A stretch of 64,000 nt of DNA from Dryococelus australis (GCA_029891345.1 CM056998.1:175160239-175224238), one strand, 5' to 3'; positions 32,341 through 43,732 are shown, counted from the first letter of the stretch. The notes: generated by a model from the letters alone, not told the origin. Program-made: numbers and translations.

Positions 32341-32362
32341 CATATTAACCTGTATGTTCCAG

Positions 32363-32545
32363 TCGAAGATCAGCAGGCTACCTGGCTACCTCACTATACA
32401 GTTTGTGCGGTTCTACTACAAGGAGAAGGAGGCCATCAATGCTAAAATTCTTAAAGACGTCAAGTTCCCACTAGAGTTCGACGCGTTTGAGCTGTGCTCC
32501 ACGGAACTGCAGCAGAAATTAACCCCATTGAGATCTCGCTTCAAG
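32363..32545 (+). CDS. USP14: USP14 exon F
   Basis: This exon codes for 61 residues in phase 0. It starts SKISRLPGYLTIQFVRFYYK, continues INAKILKDVKFPLEFDAFEL and ends TPLRSRFK. It matches the KISRLPAYLTIQMVRF...LKDVKFPL core of USP14. The acceptor tgtatgttccag ends at 32362 and the donor GTATGT starts at 32546. Confidence 0.96.
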
Positions 32546-33060
32546 GTATGTGTTTTGCCTATCATTCTGCTGCTTTTTAGAATGGTAGGACTTGTATTTG
32601 AACTGATTGATTGGTTGTAATCAGATCTGAGGGGCAAGCAGTTATTTATTGTGATTATGTGATGTATGTAGTGCTGCACCGATGCCGATACTGATAAATA
32701 TTATTGATTATTGAACATTACAGATTAATGTTAACTGACAATTCTTTAAGTAATTACTTTACTAATTGAATTTTGCTGCACTTCCAGTATTTTATTCTTC
32801 AAAATACTTTAAACTGATGTATGCCAGAATGCTGCGCTACAGAGAGGCGCACTCTACTGCTAACTTCGCCCCATCATGAGTGCGGCAAGCGCGAGGCGAA
32901 ATCAAATTCATTGGCACTGAAACTTAGAAATAATAAATTAAGAAGACTTCATACATTGGGTAGTCATCAATGTAATTGAACTTCACATCTGAAATTATGT
33001 TCTTTTATGCCCAATCAAGAATGAATGTGCCAGAGCCACCCCGACAAAGAAATATTAATA
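32546..33060. other. Intron sequence with a hAT-like end fragment
   Basis: The phrase tagtgctgcaccgatgccga near 32670 matches a hAT-type terminus. Otherwise there is no recognised feature. Confidence 0.45.
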
Positions 33061-35440
33061 TTTATTTAAATTATACTATGCTACCTAGCCTGGCCAAGAA
33101 GTTCCAAACAACCCTCAAGATAGCAGCACCCCTGTGACTTTCTGACATCACGGCCCGCCTGCCTCAGTCCAGGGAGCATGAAAATTTTAATGCCTCCACC
33201 AGGGACGATAAGAAATTGAGTAGCGCTCCCCCAGCAGATAAACCAGCCCCTGCGATGGAAGGCTACGCTACCCCCCCACCCCCGGAGAATCGCTGACACA
33301 GGGCGATTTTCGTATCAATAGAAGTCCAGCACTGTGGTCCAGCAGAGATGCCGGGCTCACCGGCCGCATTGGTTCGCGAGTTCTCCTACAGTTTGCGGAA
33401 GACTCTCTACCTCTCCTCTGCAGCCCGCCTAGGGCTCGACTTCCTTACCTCAGCAGACCGAGGCAGAGCTTGAACCTTTCTCCAGCCAGCTGCATGAAGA
33501 AGGCCGTCAGCTCTCTAGCCCCCTCTTGGACAAGGCTCCTCCTTCAGCTGACCATCTAGGGACAGCTCTCTACATCTATTGGTAAATTCCACTCCTGTAC
33601 CCTCTACCCTTACCTCAGTCAACTTCCCTTGACTCCGTAGCAACAGGTCGTTGCGGGATTACGTCCCCCTGGATAGAGCCCCTCATACGTTCACTGTGTT
33701 TATAGCATTATTTGTTTAGTTTTTGATAGAGAATTTTGTAGGAATTTATTTTATTAGATTAATTTTCACCAGGCTGACCTTTGTGTGTCGATTGGCAAAA
33801 TTTGAGTATCTATATATTTCCAGTGTGTTAATATTTTGTATTTGTTTCTTAGCCTAGCTTTTAATGTATATTAATTTAGCCGGGCCTTTTCGCCATTCTT
33901 CTTTAAGCGTAATAAAATATTGCATTCCAAATTTAACCCCTTGTGTGTTGACTACCATAATTTTATATTTATATCCTTTGTCAATTTACGTGATTAATTT
34001 TGTATTTAATTTCAGTGTTGTGTGTTCAAACAGTTGCGCAGTAATACTAATTAACTTCACGTCTGTACTCGGCGGTGTAGTGAACTAAATCTTTCAGGAG
34101 ACAGGACCTGCCCAAGGACCTATCCCTGAGATTCCAGTGCACACGTCACTGATATGAGGCGCAAGGTTTAGTAACTTGGTTTGTCCGTTTGCACGGCAGG
34201 TCCGCAGGAGTGATTGCAGATTTCCCCCGCCCAGGACTGCACGTCTGCAACCCCTGTTGACAGCCTTACCTTTGTTTTGTATTTCACTGCTCTAAATGTG
34301 CAAGCAACACGTAGGTACCGTTAGCCGTCAGAGGCGCGCCACACTTAAACAAGCTTTTACTAACCAGTTACTTAATGACTCAAACCCAAGTACACTGGTA
34401 TCTAGTAGCCCTGAGATTGAACCTATTGACTGTAGTATTATAACGCCCCCAGACCACGAAACCGCATTGAAACATTTGTTAGGGTGATGTGATCCGTACA
34501 AAGAATCCGATTCAGAGGAAACCCCCGTCAAACCAACCCTTACACCAGTATCGAGTTCGAGCACTGACACATAGGACTTCTCTAATAGATCAAGTATTCT
34601 AAGGTTATAATCTAGCAAGATAGTTCAGGTTCGACACCCGAACACAGAAATACTCCCCAACTTCTGTACAGTGATGTTGGCATCCGGAAAGACAATCAGG
34701 GCTTGAATCCTTGCCAAGGTAGTTCCCAGAAAGCACCAGAAACAATCCCTAGCCAACTTTATCCCCGCTCGACGGTCAACGAGGGCGCTGCGGATAAACC
34801 CGTCAGTTTTAGCCAGATTGCTCACCACCACACTCACCTCTCATTTCCAATTGAGCATTTCACCCTTATTGGCACAGCTGGCATTCCATTTATTGACATT
34901 CTTTGTGGTATGGAGTATAAGACTGCCTGGAAGGGATAGCTTAATACTCCAACTCACCCTGGGGTTTGACTACCCTCTATCTCGTAAGGTCCAAGAGGGC
35001 AGTCAGCGTCCTAATCACTTCTTCACCAAGAGGAGCACGCATCAAAACTTAAAGGCTTGAAAGTGTGGATGTTTATGGATGTCTTAAAATTTACAAAAAA
35101 AATTATGGTGGTTTTTGTAGGTCTCAAAGAAAAGTAACTGGTAATTTTTTGTGTATGGGTCTGCTAGCTGGAGAGTCACTCTCTCTGTACCTTCTTTTCA
35201 CTTTTCCGTATTCAGGAAGTCCACCTTATCTCTACATCTATGCTGTTTGTCAATCACAGATCTCTATTGCCCCCTGTCAAATCTTTTAACTCTTTACCTT
35301 TCCTATTTGTTCCTTTTTCAGATTACCTTACCCAAACTTTTTTAACCATTTTATTTCTATGTTTTATTACATTTTACCCATCTTGTCACTTATCAAAGTC
35401 AAAAAAGGAAACATTTCCCGGTCACTCCACTTGAATAAAT
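33061..35440. repeat. LTR-element-like region, unclassified
   Basis: C-rich DNA (33070-33680) precedes AT-rich DNA with AATAAA near 33911 and a C-rich leader (34090-34260). Then come short open frames: a 63-codon + strand frame at 34296, rich in Ser/Pro/Thr, and frames at 34700-35060. The order resembles LTR, leader, then the start of an internal ORF, but no Gag, pol or primer-site motif is convincing. Confidence 0.3.
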
Positions 35441-35469
35441 AGAGTGGATTTAGATGGTCACATAATCAA

Positions 35470-36600
35470 AAGGAAGTCATGTGCACACAAAAATGTTTTT
35501 GTTCAAGGAAACTTTTTATACATAAAACCAAGTGACGCACAATAGCCTTTGGCTGAGACGGGTCGCTGCGTCGGTCAGTAACACGAGAACCATTGACATT
35601 AGTCACTAGTAGTGATGGACCAGAGCATGGCCGGTGTGGAGGGCAAAACACGTGGCCTGTCTTACTTGGCACAAAGTCTAGTGCCGCTTTCACGGTCTGG
35701 CAGAATGTGGGCACACTGCCACAGGTTTACCTGACTTGATGGTGGCCCTGGGTGGCTGCTAAAGCTTGTCGAGGCTCGGGTTGGGCTGGTGGTCTGGTGT
35801 CCCCCAAACCAGGGGTTGGCGATGCCAAAGGGGATGTCCTTGCCCCTGCGGATGGCAGCGACTATTGGGTGTGGGTAACCGGCTGTCATGATGAGTGCTG
35901 GAAACAAGTATGGAGAGGGAGCAGCGAGGTGAGGCCTCTCCAACTGGCTGGGGCTAGAGCTCATTCCCATGGTGTTATGCTGCAGAGTGCAGTTGGAGCG
36001 GGGTTTCAACTCTGGTTGGTTTTGGAGGTGGTAGCTGCCATTCTGACTTTCCGCTGAGCACAACTCTTCCGAGTGTATGGCATACGGAAAGGTACAATGA
36101 CCGGCCTCACAAGAGAGAAGCAGGTTATGATGGTCCCTAGCTTTGTGTGAAGCCAAGGCCGAAGCCAAACAAGCAAGAGGCGTACCCTGTGCTCCTTAGT
36201 CCAACACAGTTCAATGCAGTGGATACAGAGCGGTGGGTTTCCGCAGGCTGCCCGTCAACAATGCGTGGGTGTGGTTCCAAAAGGGGTCATACCTCCAGAA
36301 CCAGTCTCTTACTCCCTCCGGCACAGTTCAGTGCGGTGGACGAAGTATAAGTTGGCCCTTCTGCCGCCGTAGGGATGTCTTATGGGTGGTGGAGGCTCTA
36401 CCTTACTGTACTCCAGGTGGACAGTATGGGTGGCAGTCTAATGGGTGTGTTTTTGATGTACGTGATCCTGGCAAAGAGAGCTTGCAGTCCTACACTATTA
36501 TTTGTACTGGTTGAGATAAGTTCCCGGTCTCCTGCTTCACTCTGTCAGATGTGGTCTGTAGGTAGGACTAATACAGTTATCCTATGAAATGAGTACTCAG
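35470..36600 (-). repeat. Minus-strand LTR-element relic, 3' part
   Basis: Collinear with 1640-2450 (see that entry). It contains the ORF at 36168-35662. On the minus strand it lies downstream of the protease and acidic-repeat fragments at 37450-36690, consistent with one deleted element. Confidence 0.5.
35662..36168 (-). CDS. 168-codon ORF of unknown function in LTR-element relic
   Basis: A continuous frame contains ERPHLAAPSPYLFPALIMTA and HPIVAAIRRGKDIPFGIANP. The second motif is shared with the broken copy at 1660-1760 and distantly with the GTKARYGLANPSFW motif of the LTR ORF family. The start is uncertain because the N-terminal 60 residues have no match elsewhere. There is no known domain. 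It could be a diverged member of the LTR ORF family or a by-product frame around one conserved block. Confidence 0.35.
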   Translation of the reverse strand: MASALASHKARDHHNLLLSCEAGHCTFPYAIHSEELCSAESQNGSYHLQNQPELKPRSNCTLQHNTMGMSSSPSQLERPHLAAPSPYLFPALIMTAGYPHPIVAAIRRGKDIPFGIANPWFGGHQTTSPTRASTSFSSHPGPPSSQVNLWQCAHILPDRESGTRLCAK

Positions 36601-36689
36601 TAGTAAGCGAAAATACGTATATATTCTATGAAGAATATACGGTGGCCCGTACTACCTCTTAACTATTTCAGAGTTGAACGGAAGTTACG

Positions 36690-37040
36690 TCAGCTGGGCA
36701 CATACTCTTGTACAGGAAGCTGTGTCCTGGTGTCGGCCTCGGCGTCTACCAACACCGGGACCTCGGTGTTTGTCAGGGACAGTGGTATGACAACTTCGCG
36801 AACCCCTTCCACCAGAGTTAGAGTCAGGTGGGTGTCCTCTGTCTCAACGGCAGGGCTGCTGGGCACATCCTCCCATCCAGGAAGTTGTGTCCGGGTGTCG
36901 ACTTCGGTGTCGTCCAACACCGGGATCTTGGTGGCCATTAGGTGTAGTGGTATGGCTACTTCGCCTACCACCTCTGCTTGTGGTGCTGGAGTCAGAGGTT
37001 CATGGCGGACTTCTGTCTCGACGGCAGAGGTGTTGGGCAT
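36690..37040 (-). pseudogene. Acidic tandem-repeat ORF of an LTR element
   Basis: A minus-strand frame of 116 codons is made of two units of about 55-58 residues. Unit 1 has VETEVRHEPLTPAPQAEV, then IPVLDDTEVDTRTQLPG; unit 2 has VETEDTHLTLTLVEGVREV, then VPVLVDAEADTRTQLPV. The DNA units start at 36696, 36861 and 37035 (partial), 165 and 174 bp long. Similar Pro/Glu/Thr-rich repeats follow integrase at 46560-47800 and 55140-56300. The function is unknown. A longer + strand frame crosses the same DNA but has no homolog here. Confidence 0.5.
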
Positions 37041-37460
37041 ATCTTCCTATACAGGAAGCGGCGTTCAGATTTTGGTTGATTTCTGCCAAGTTTACAGCTT
37101 CGGGACCATGTTCCCAATTTACTGTTATGCGGTGTTCGTCACCCAGATTTTTTTTTCGTTTACTGTAATCCATGACTCCTTGCTGTTGGCATAGCCAGGC
37201 ATCTCCATGTATCACTGCTTCTTGTAAATTAGGGAAGACCATGAACTCCGCCGGTTTTGAAAGTTTGTGGAGGTTTAGTGTGATAGTAGTACGGTCGTCG
37301 ACTGTTAGGATACAGTCACATTTAGCCATCCTCACTGAGTGGGTTTGCAGGCGGAATGATGCTCTTTGTTTTGTGGTGAGGTCATCGCTTCACATGAAAT
37401 TACCTAGGCCAGAATTCCTCTGCCGTTTATTCCCACTTCAATGTGGGTGGTTTTTGAAAG
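37000..37460 (-). pseudogene. Ty3/gypsy protease fragment
   Basis: On the minus strand HIEVGINGRGILA and then VRMAKCDCILTVDDRTTITL, EFMVFPNLQEAVIHGDAWL align with the protease at 30600-30339 (EVTINSNKILALLDS, VRMTQHEVTLRV, DLTKAVILGHP). The catalytic D-S/T-G part is lost by frameshift. It runs directly into the acidic repeats, so reverse transcriptase to integrase have been deleted. Confidence 0.6.
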
Positions 37461-37840
37461 TTTCCATTTCCTCATCTAGGAGCTGCATGACGGGATTTTG
37501 TGGTTCGGTAGGGTAGGGACGCTTCACCCGCCGGCCGCGGCATTTCCCCACCAGGTTAGCAAATTCCTTATAAGCCTGTCGTTGCGTGGTGTCCTGCACA
37601 CGAGATGGTGGAGCGAACTGCCGCTGATTGTTCCTTCGGCACCAGGAGTGTGGTGAAGGAATGGACTGGCGAATAAGGGTGATGCACTGGTATTTATACT
37701 CGCTGGCTTGCCCTTGTCCAGGTGGGGGGGGGGGGGGGGGGTTGCATGACGCTCTCAGGGCGTGAGACGTTGCCGATCGCCCGGAATTTCAGTTAAGGCG
37801 GCACGAGTCAGCGCTTTTCCTTGTGTTGCAATCATAGTGC
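37461..37840 (-). repeat. LTR/leader remnant with TATA-like box and 18-G run
   Basis: On the minus strand a TATA-like cgagtataaataccag lies near 37705-37690 and leads toward the protease fragment. A run of 18 G (37724-37741 on +) lies just upstream of it. Confidence 0.4.
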
Positions 37841-38213
37841 AATCCCGTAACGCACTATAGTATTACTTAACATCATCTTGATGGCTTGGTGGTCAGCTCA
37901 TTTAAGCTTGTAGAAATGAGCATGTTAATTTTACCATGGGGTGAAAAGTATAATCCTCTGTGTATGTAATAGCCCCCGCACAAGGGGTGTATTCTGTAGA
38001 CAGTTCTGGAGAACTTGTTTTATTTATAGGACCCTGATGATAGTGATATTTAGGTTGGCCCTGATGAGGCAAAATCATACTAGTAGTTTGAATAAAAGTG
38101 TAAGAAGTCGCACATCAACACATGGAAATTTTTTATTAAGTAATTCTTTAAGGAACTTGTAATTTTTTTATATAAAATAATTTTATGCACTGAATTTTTA
38201 TTTTCTAATGTTG

Positions 38214-38990
38214 AGAACAGTGTCCATTGGCCTTTTGCCTTGTTACCTTGGCCGTACATGTGGTCATGCATCACCCCTCCACTCAGGTAACCGCCATTTT
38301 GTGACGTCAGCCGCCCCCCCAAGCTTGGCGGGTATATAAGGCGGTCACAGACAGGGCAGAGCGGAGAGTGCATCGGGGAACTTTCTCCAAGCTGGAACTC
38401 CATCATCCACATGCTCTCCGCACCCACCCACTCACCCTCCCACCGACCAGGGGCTGAAATATGCTCAGTGTCACTACCTCTACCCATCCTCCTTCCCTTA
38501 TACTTTGTTCTGCTAACCAGGTGCTGAAATATGCTCAGCGGTAGCAGGACGCACCTCAAAACCTCCTACCAGTGGGGACATGGCAGAATCATGCTCAATC
38601 ACTGTCAACCTCTACCTAGGCACAGGGGCCAAAACATGCTCAACTGCCATCACTCTACCTCCTACTCCATCCACCAGGGTGCAGAACTACATGGACGTTG
38701 GGAACGCATCCCAAGCTTAGCCGAAACAAGTGCTCATTGTTGCGCGTGCTGCCGTCTATTTCCGGTTGTGTAAACCCTGTTCAGTGCCACGCGGTCGCGG
38801 TATTAGAGTAGGTAGGGTGTATTTCCGGGTTATTCCAGTGTATTGTAAGGAAATGTTCTCAAGCTACTGGGTATGTAAATCAAATTTGTGACAGTGTGGT
38901 AAATAAAATACTTTGAAGAACAAGTGTGTTTTCCTTATGTCAGATCATCCACACTTTTATGTTTTGCTCTCAGTAAATGACTAAAGGAAT
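38214..38990 (+). repeat. Probable solo LTR with TATA box, poly(A) signal and diverged tandem repeat
   Basis: A strong core promoter, tatataaggcgg, lies at 38332-38343, and aataaaatac at about 38903. Between them a degenerate repeat of ccagg-ggctgaaatatgctca occurs near 38448 and 38519, with weaker versions near 38590 and 38633. Termini and target duplication were not identified. Confidence 0.45.
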
Positions 38991-40075
38991 GAGCTAGTGC
39001 AGAGAGACGTGCCGCCTCACGGACTACGAGTGATCCTCCTAACTTATTTAATTATCAAGGACAGTGTCCTGCTCCTACCACCACTCTAGAGGAATTTGCC
39101 AAAGCCGAAGCCAGTAAGGAGGTCATTCGCCTCCTGCTCACCTGAAGTTTGAACATGACACCAAACTAGGGAAGATATGGAAGTACTACGAACAGCAGCT
39201 ACTTCTCCCCATATCACCCATTAAAATCCCGGAGAAGAAACACCGCCCATGCCCTATTCCCTGGCACGTGATGCAATTGATCCAAGAGCTATTCCAGCTC
39301 CAGCTCAGCACTCTTCACTTCAACTTCCGGAGGTGGTAAGCCAGAAGTTGACTTCAGCCTAGTGTGCATAAAAACTCTCGTGGGTAGATACTGCCCCCAG
39401 ACATTTGTTAGTTAACCGTGGCTATTCCCCAGTCATCTTACCACTTGCACCTGCAGGGAATGATTATACTGATTCCCCAGCCAGGCCTCCCAGTGTCAGT
39501 TACACTTAGGCAACCCGCCGTAGGTGCAGGTATAGCCAGTGCCAGACCACAAGCTTCGGCGGCACCCAAAAAGTGGGGCCCGAAGTCTGAGAGCCCGTAT
39601 CAATTTCACTTTGCAGTCAGTACTGATATTATATGCTTTGCTCATTCTGTATCAAGTGAACAGTTTTGTTAAAATAAACACTGGAATTGCTGTACTGCCT
39701 ATACTTATTATTGGCAACTTCAATAATTTATTAAACTGTAAGAATTGGTAGCAGAATCTGTATTTGCCGATTTTTGATCTCACATTCGGTAACTGAATCG
39801 CAATCAGTATACCACATTGCTCTAAAAATAAGCTGCAAAATTTTTACAATTTCTTAAGGTATAAAACTTGTCTGCAGCTTATCGCATATTTATAAAAATC
39901 AATTATCAAAAGTCATTATTCATTTAAATATGACAACCACCCAACCTTCCCACAACAGGGAAAAAAAAAATACATATAATGTGGTGTAACATTCACTCTT
40001 CTTTTGTTTTCATTGGATACATGAAAATCTGTGAAGATATTAATTTATGGAGAGCAAGCAGCTGAATCAACATGG
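38991..40075. other. Intron sequence; possible element interior, no gene recognised
   Basis: Short open stretches (for example LEEFAKAEASKEVIRLLL near 39090) could be the start of an element ORF, but they are broken and have no known match. The rest is AT-rich. Confidence 0.35.
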
Positions 40076-40160
40076 CGTACAGTGAAACCTCGCTATAACG
40101 ACAACTGACAATGGCTAGATAAATAAGTTAATTATCGTTATAACTAAAAATTGCATACTG
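40076..40160. repeat. Pogo/Tigger-type miniature element
   Basis: The phrase acagtgaaacctcgctataacg (start 40079) is the classical terminus of pogo/Tigger elements, and its partner attatcgttataac lies near 40130. Related ends occur near 41786 and 60048. Confidence 0.5.
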
Positions 40161-41124
40161 TGCAGCATCATTTCATGCAGTGTCGCCATACATTCAATTC
40201 CTAGGCATCCTGTGTTTGTGTTTTCTGAATGCCCTTATGCACACGGAACCTGACAATTTTTACAGTGAAATACCTACAACGTAGCGCATCTGACAGTAGT
40301 TTTTTCCACATTAGAGTGTGATTAACATATAGATTATTGAAATGATAACAACTGATAGTCATTGACACTTAAGAAAAACTTTTTTTGTCATTCCTTATCA
40401 GTAAATGCATGCAACAGAGATTGAAATGAAACGTATGTTTCATCTGCCTTAACCAGCTGAATGATACGGCTTTGAAATCTGATTTGTATACTTGCAGGCG
40501 CTTTTATTTCCGAAAATAGCAGCAGCTTTTATTTGCCATTCTTAGAATTGTAAACAATTTCAAAGGCTGAAGGCTTCACTACAGATGCCAAGCCGACCAT
40601 AAAATGTACCCTTTTTTTCCGTTGCTGTTTATCCATCTTACGTTTACTTTAATGTGATAATTTTAAAGGGTATATTAATCTTGTATTTAATAATATAGAA
40701 CACTGTAGTGCATTAAGAAATTATCACTACAGAGAAAGTGTCTTTTTTTTTTGCCATTGCTTATGTTCAAGTTATTCATGTTTTTGATTTTCCATAGTGG
40801 ATTTTAATGGTGCGGCTTATATTTAGAGGCTGCTTATTTTCGGGGCAATATGGTAGTCGTATCGGTGCATTACTAGATATATGTGTTCAGTAAATATATA
40901 TATTTTTAAAGAGAATTGTAAGTGATGTACATATTTTATCACAAGAAATTTTATAAATTGTAATTTGGAACAATGTTCAAAATGTAATAATTTTAGGTAA
41001 GACATACCAATTTTGTGTTCTATAGAAAGAATTCTGTAGCCTACTTTTATCTTGAAAAAATTCAAACACATTTTCTGTTAACAGTGTTTGTTTCTAGCAA
41101 ACGTTTTTGTTTGCTGTGAACTAG
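40161..41124. other. AT-rich intron sequence with dispersed-repeat traces
   Basis: The phrase gcggcttatatttagaggctgc, then ggggcaatatggtag near 40812-40855 recurs in part near 42340 and is typical of DNA-element ends. No gene was seen. Confidence 0.4.
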
Positions 41125-41236
41125 GAGCTGGAAGACAAACGAGTAGAAGAAGCGCAAGTATTGTTGACTATGAAGCAGAAGGGTGACAATGTTGCTAAGA
41201 AGAAGGTCAAAACAGAACCATACTGGTTTGAGGATG
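41125..41236 (+). CDS. USP14: USP14 exon G: variable linker
   Basis: This exon codes for 37 residues plus one base. It starts ELEDKRVEEAQVLLTMKQK, continues DNVAKKKVKTEPYWFED and ends with G, which joins AC of exon H to make Asp. It matches the DLEDKK...K-V-K-Y-E-P-F segment of USP14, the least conserved part of the catalytic domain. The acceptor ctgtgaactag ends at 41124 and the donor GTAATG starts at 41237. The downstream intron is about 20.2 kb. Confidence 0.92.
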
Positions 41237-41591
41237 GTAATGTTACTTCACCATAACATACTTGTTGAAATGGTGTAAAAATCACTGTTTCACACCCTAG
41301 AGCAGTGTTGTAGGGAAATGCTGTAATAGCATTTATAAAGGACCAGAGAAATTTTAAGCTATTAGGTGGAAAACTTAATACTGTAAACGAAAAATGAAAA
41401 TACCAGCCACAGTGAATCTCAATATTTTCACCTTTTTTATGTTTCGTAACAGAAAACTAATATATACCTAATATGTAAAATATTGGTGAAATGCATATTA
41501 ACATTTCAAAGCTTCATACTTAAACAGATTGTTAGAAAACTTTAGAACTTTTAAGTCTTAAATATTGTGTAAAACTAGTATAAATGTGCTA

Positions 41592-42493
41592 CAGTCAGGA
41601 CCCAATTTTACGAGCACCTGATTTCATGAGGGCAGCATTGTAACACAAATGTAAGGAATCACAATGAAAATTGATTAAGATTACGTTTGCTAATCAAAAA
41701 TGAGAAAATGCATGGAGTGTAGTGTCGCTATTCTTAATTAACATGCTGTGATATGAATATATAAAAAACTTCACAATCTGTTTACAGTAAAACCTTGTTA
41801 ATTCTAAATTGGTTAATTCTAAATTCGAAGGAGGTATCATTCCCCAGGAATGAATTATAGGATATAATGTGTTTTACAGTCTGGTCAATTTTAAATTAAT
41901 GAATTAAAGTGAGAGGTGATCCTGAAAATACATGCTAGCTAAAATTAAACTGGGGCTTACAAAATAATGAATAAAAACCAGAATTTTTTCCAAAAATAAA
42001 ATATAAGCAAACATCTGTAAAAACAAACAGTATGACTGTACTGTTAAAGTGCATCATCTTGCTGTTTTGTATATAAACATCCACATTAGTGAAAATATGT
42101 GATTTTATTTTTACTTGCCTAAAGTTGAATGTGATGTCGCAGAAAAACATAGTTCTGTGGTTAATCAAATAAACAAAGGCAAGAGATGTATTTATGATGC
42201 ATGTTTTAAAGTTGCAATGGAAAAATACCTAATTTTACTACAGTAAGAGGCAAAAGTGGTTTTTGTATTTATGATTATTTAATTTTTTCATCCTGCCCTC
42301 TGTAAAGTAAGGGGTTGTCTTATTTTTGTGGCCATCTTATGTTCGGGCCAATATGGTAAAACTCACAACATGAAAATTGCTCTTTCAGCACCATTTTTGG
42401 GTTTATGGGGGTCTGCTACGATTTTACAAGGGCATATATGATACAAAGCCATTCTGAGGAACTGTGAGGTCTCGTAAAATCAGTTCTCGACTG
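41592..42493. mobile_element. Non-autonomous DNA transposon with TA duplication
   Basis: The left end CAGTCAGGACCCAATTTTAC and the reverse complement of the right end, CAGTCGAGAACTGATTTTAC, pair as inverted repeats. TA flanks both ends (41590-41591 and 42494-42495), as in the Tc1/mariner/pogo group. No transposase frame is present. A second pogo-like terminus (acagtaaaaccttg, near 41786) lies inside. An LTR begins at 42496, immediately after its right TA. Confidence 0.75.
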
Positions 42494-42495
42494 TA

Positions 42496-43710
42496 CTGAC
42501 GTGTGCCGCTTATACAACAATTACGACTCATCGCTCTTCATGTGAAGTGTACCCTTACTTCAACCACCCACGTGAGAGTTGTTACCGCAAACCAATCGGT
42601 TATTGTGCGCCGCTTAAATCTACCGGGTGGCCGAACACGTGGCTATAAGGTTACGCAACCAGTGAACACCCCACCCCCCGCTCAGTGCCTACAAGCTGTC
42701 AGCCACTTAGGGAGGGACCGAGCACCACCAAAGATCACTGGAGCCAAGAACACTGACGAGAGGGTTCTCACCTCCCATGCCAGCCTCCCAGCAGGGTGTC
42801 ACACGCCTTCCCCGCACCCTGCCGTGGCAGCCTAGACTTCTGACTTTATAAGTCTGTGCGCGGTGGTTAACCCCGAGTACTACTTAGTCCTGGGGCCTCC
42901 AGCGAACCTCGAGTCTTTAGTAGCCATTGCGGTTACTTCCTGCAACGACAACAGTCTTCGAACACAAATATACCCTGCTACTATAACTTTAACTTCTTTT
43001 TGTCTCTTCCAGATACCTGCAATTTGATAACTTTAGTAGTTATGTGTTCAGTTTGTAGTTCACTTCCCTCTAGCCTAGGACCAGGTCGCCTACTGCTGGC
43101 TAACGTAGTTTACCTGCAGTACTGCATCTGCATGGTAGGAGATAGCACGAGTCACTGTGTTATTGAGTCCTCAATAAATAGATCTTTGTTTTCTATCCTA
43201 ACGCTTTTAATTCTAGTGTAATGTCTATTTCGCCCGCTAGGAATAATTCGCACTGTGCACTGCAGACAGAAACTGGGAACATTTTAAATCTGAACTAGCT
43301 TGACTGAGTGTCCCCTTCTGGGGACCTCCAGTGTGGTAACACACCCATTAGACGGCCGCCTGTTGCTTCCTACTACCCTGAGCATCCAGGTGCTGGAGTG
43401 AAGGAACATAGGAGCCACAACCACTAGGAATATTTTCCACAAGGAGAGAGAGCAAGCCTGGGTTACATCACCTACCAGAGCACCTAGGTGCTGGAGGCTG
43501 TATTGGCCTGGATATTGCGGCCTGGCCTTGGCTGGATATCACATCCAGTAGTAGCAGTGGTGGCCCACACGGCTCAAGTCTCTGATCTATGCCCGCTAAC
43601 GTGGGGGATCCGTGGGGACTCTTACCGAGCTCGTGCTACGAATCAGCTACTGGACCTACACTATTATAGCGAATAGTTTCTCGTCCGGAGTGCACAACGT
43701 GTCACGTCAA
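42496..43710 (+). mobile_element. Solo LTR (copy B) with target duplication
   Basis: The ends are CTGACGTGTGCCGC and GTGTCACGTCAA, imperfect inverted repeats. TGTA flanks it exactly (42492-42495 and 43711-43714; TGTAC if the first base is counted as target). Inside: TATA-like tttataag near 42847, a strong splice-acceptor-like ttctttttgtctcttccag ending at about 43012, and AATAAA near 43174. It lacks the ORF-bearing segment: relative to 58211-60028, the DNA between gtgcac (43696) and the terminal bases is deleted. Confidence 0.82.
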
Positions 43711-43732
43711 TGTACAAAGTGTTGATACAAAC

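Noticed and set aside
36628..37194. 188-codon + strand frame
   Set aside because: The opposite strand has a frame with homologous repeats next to a same-strand protease fragment. The + strand frame has no match elsewhere in the window.
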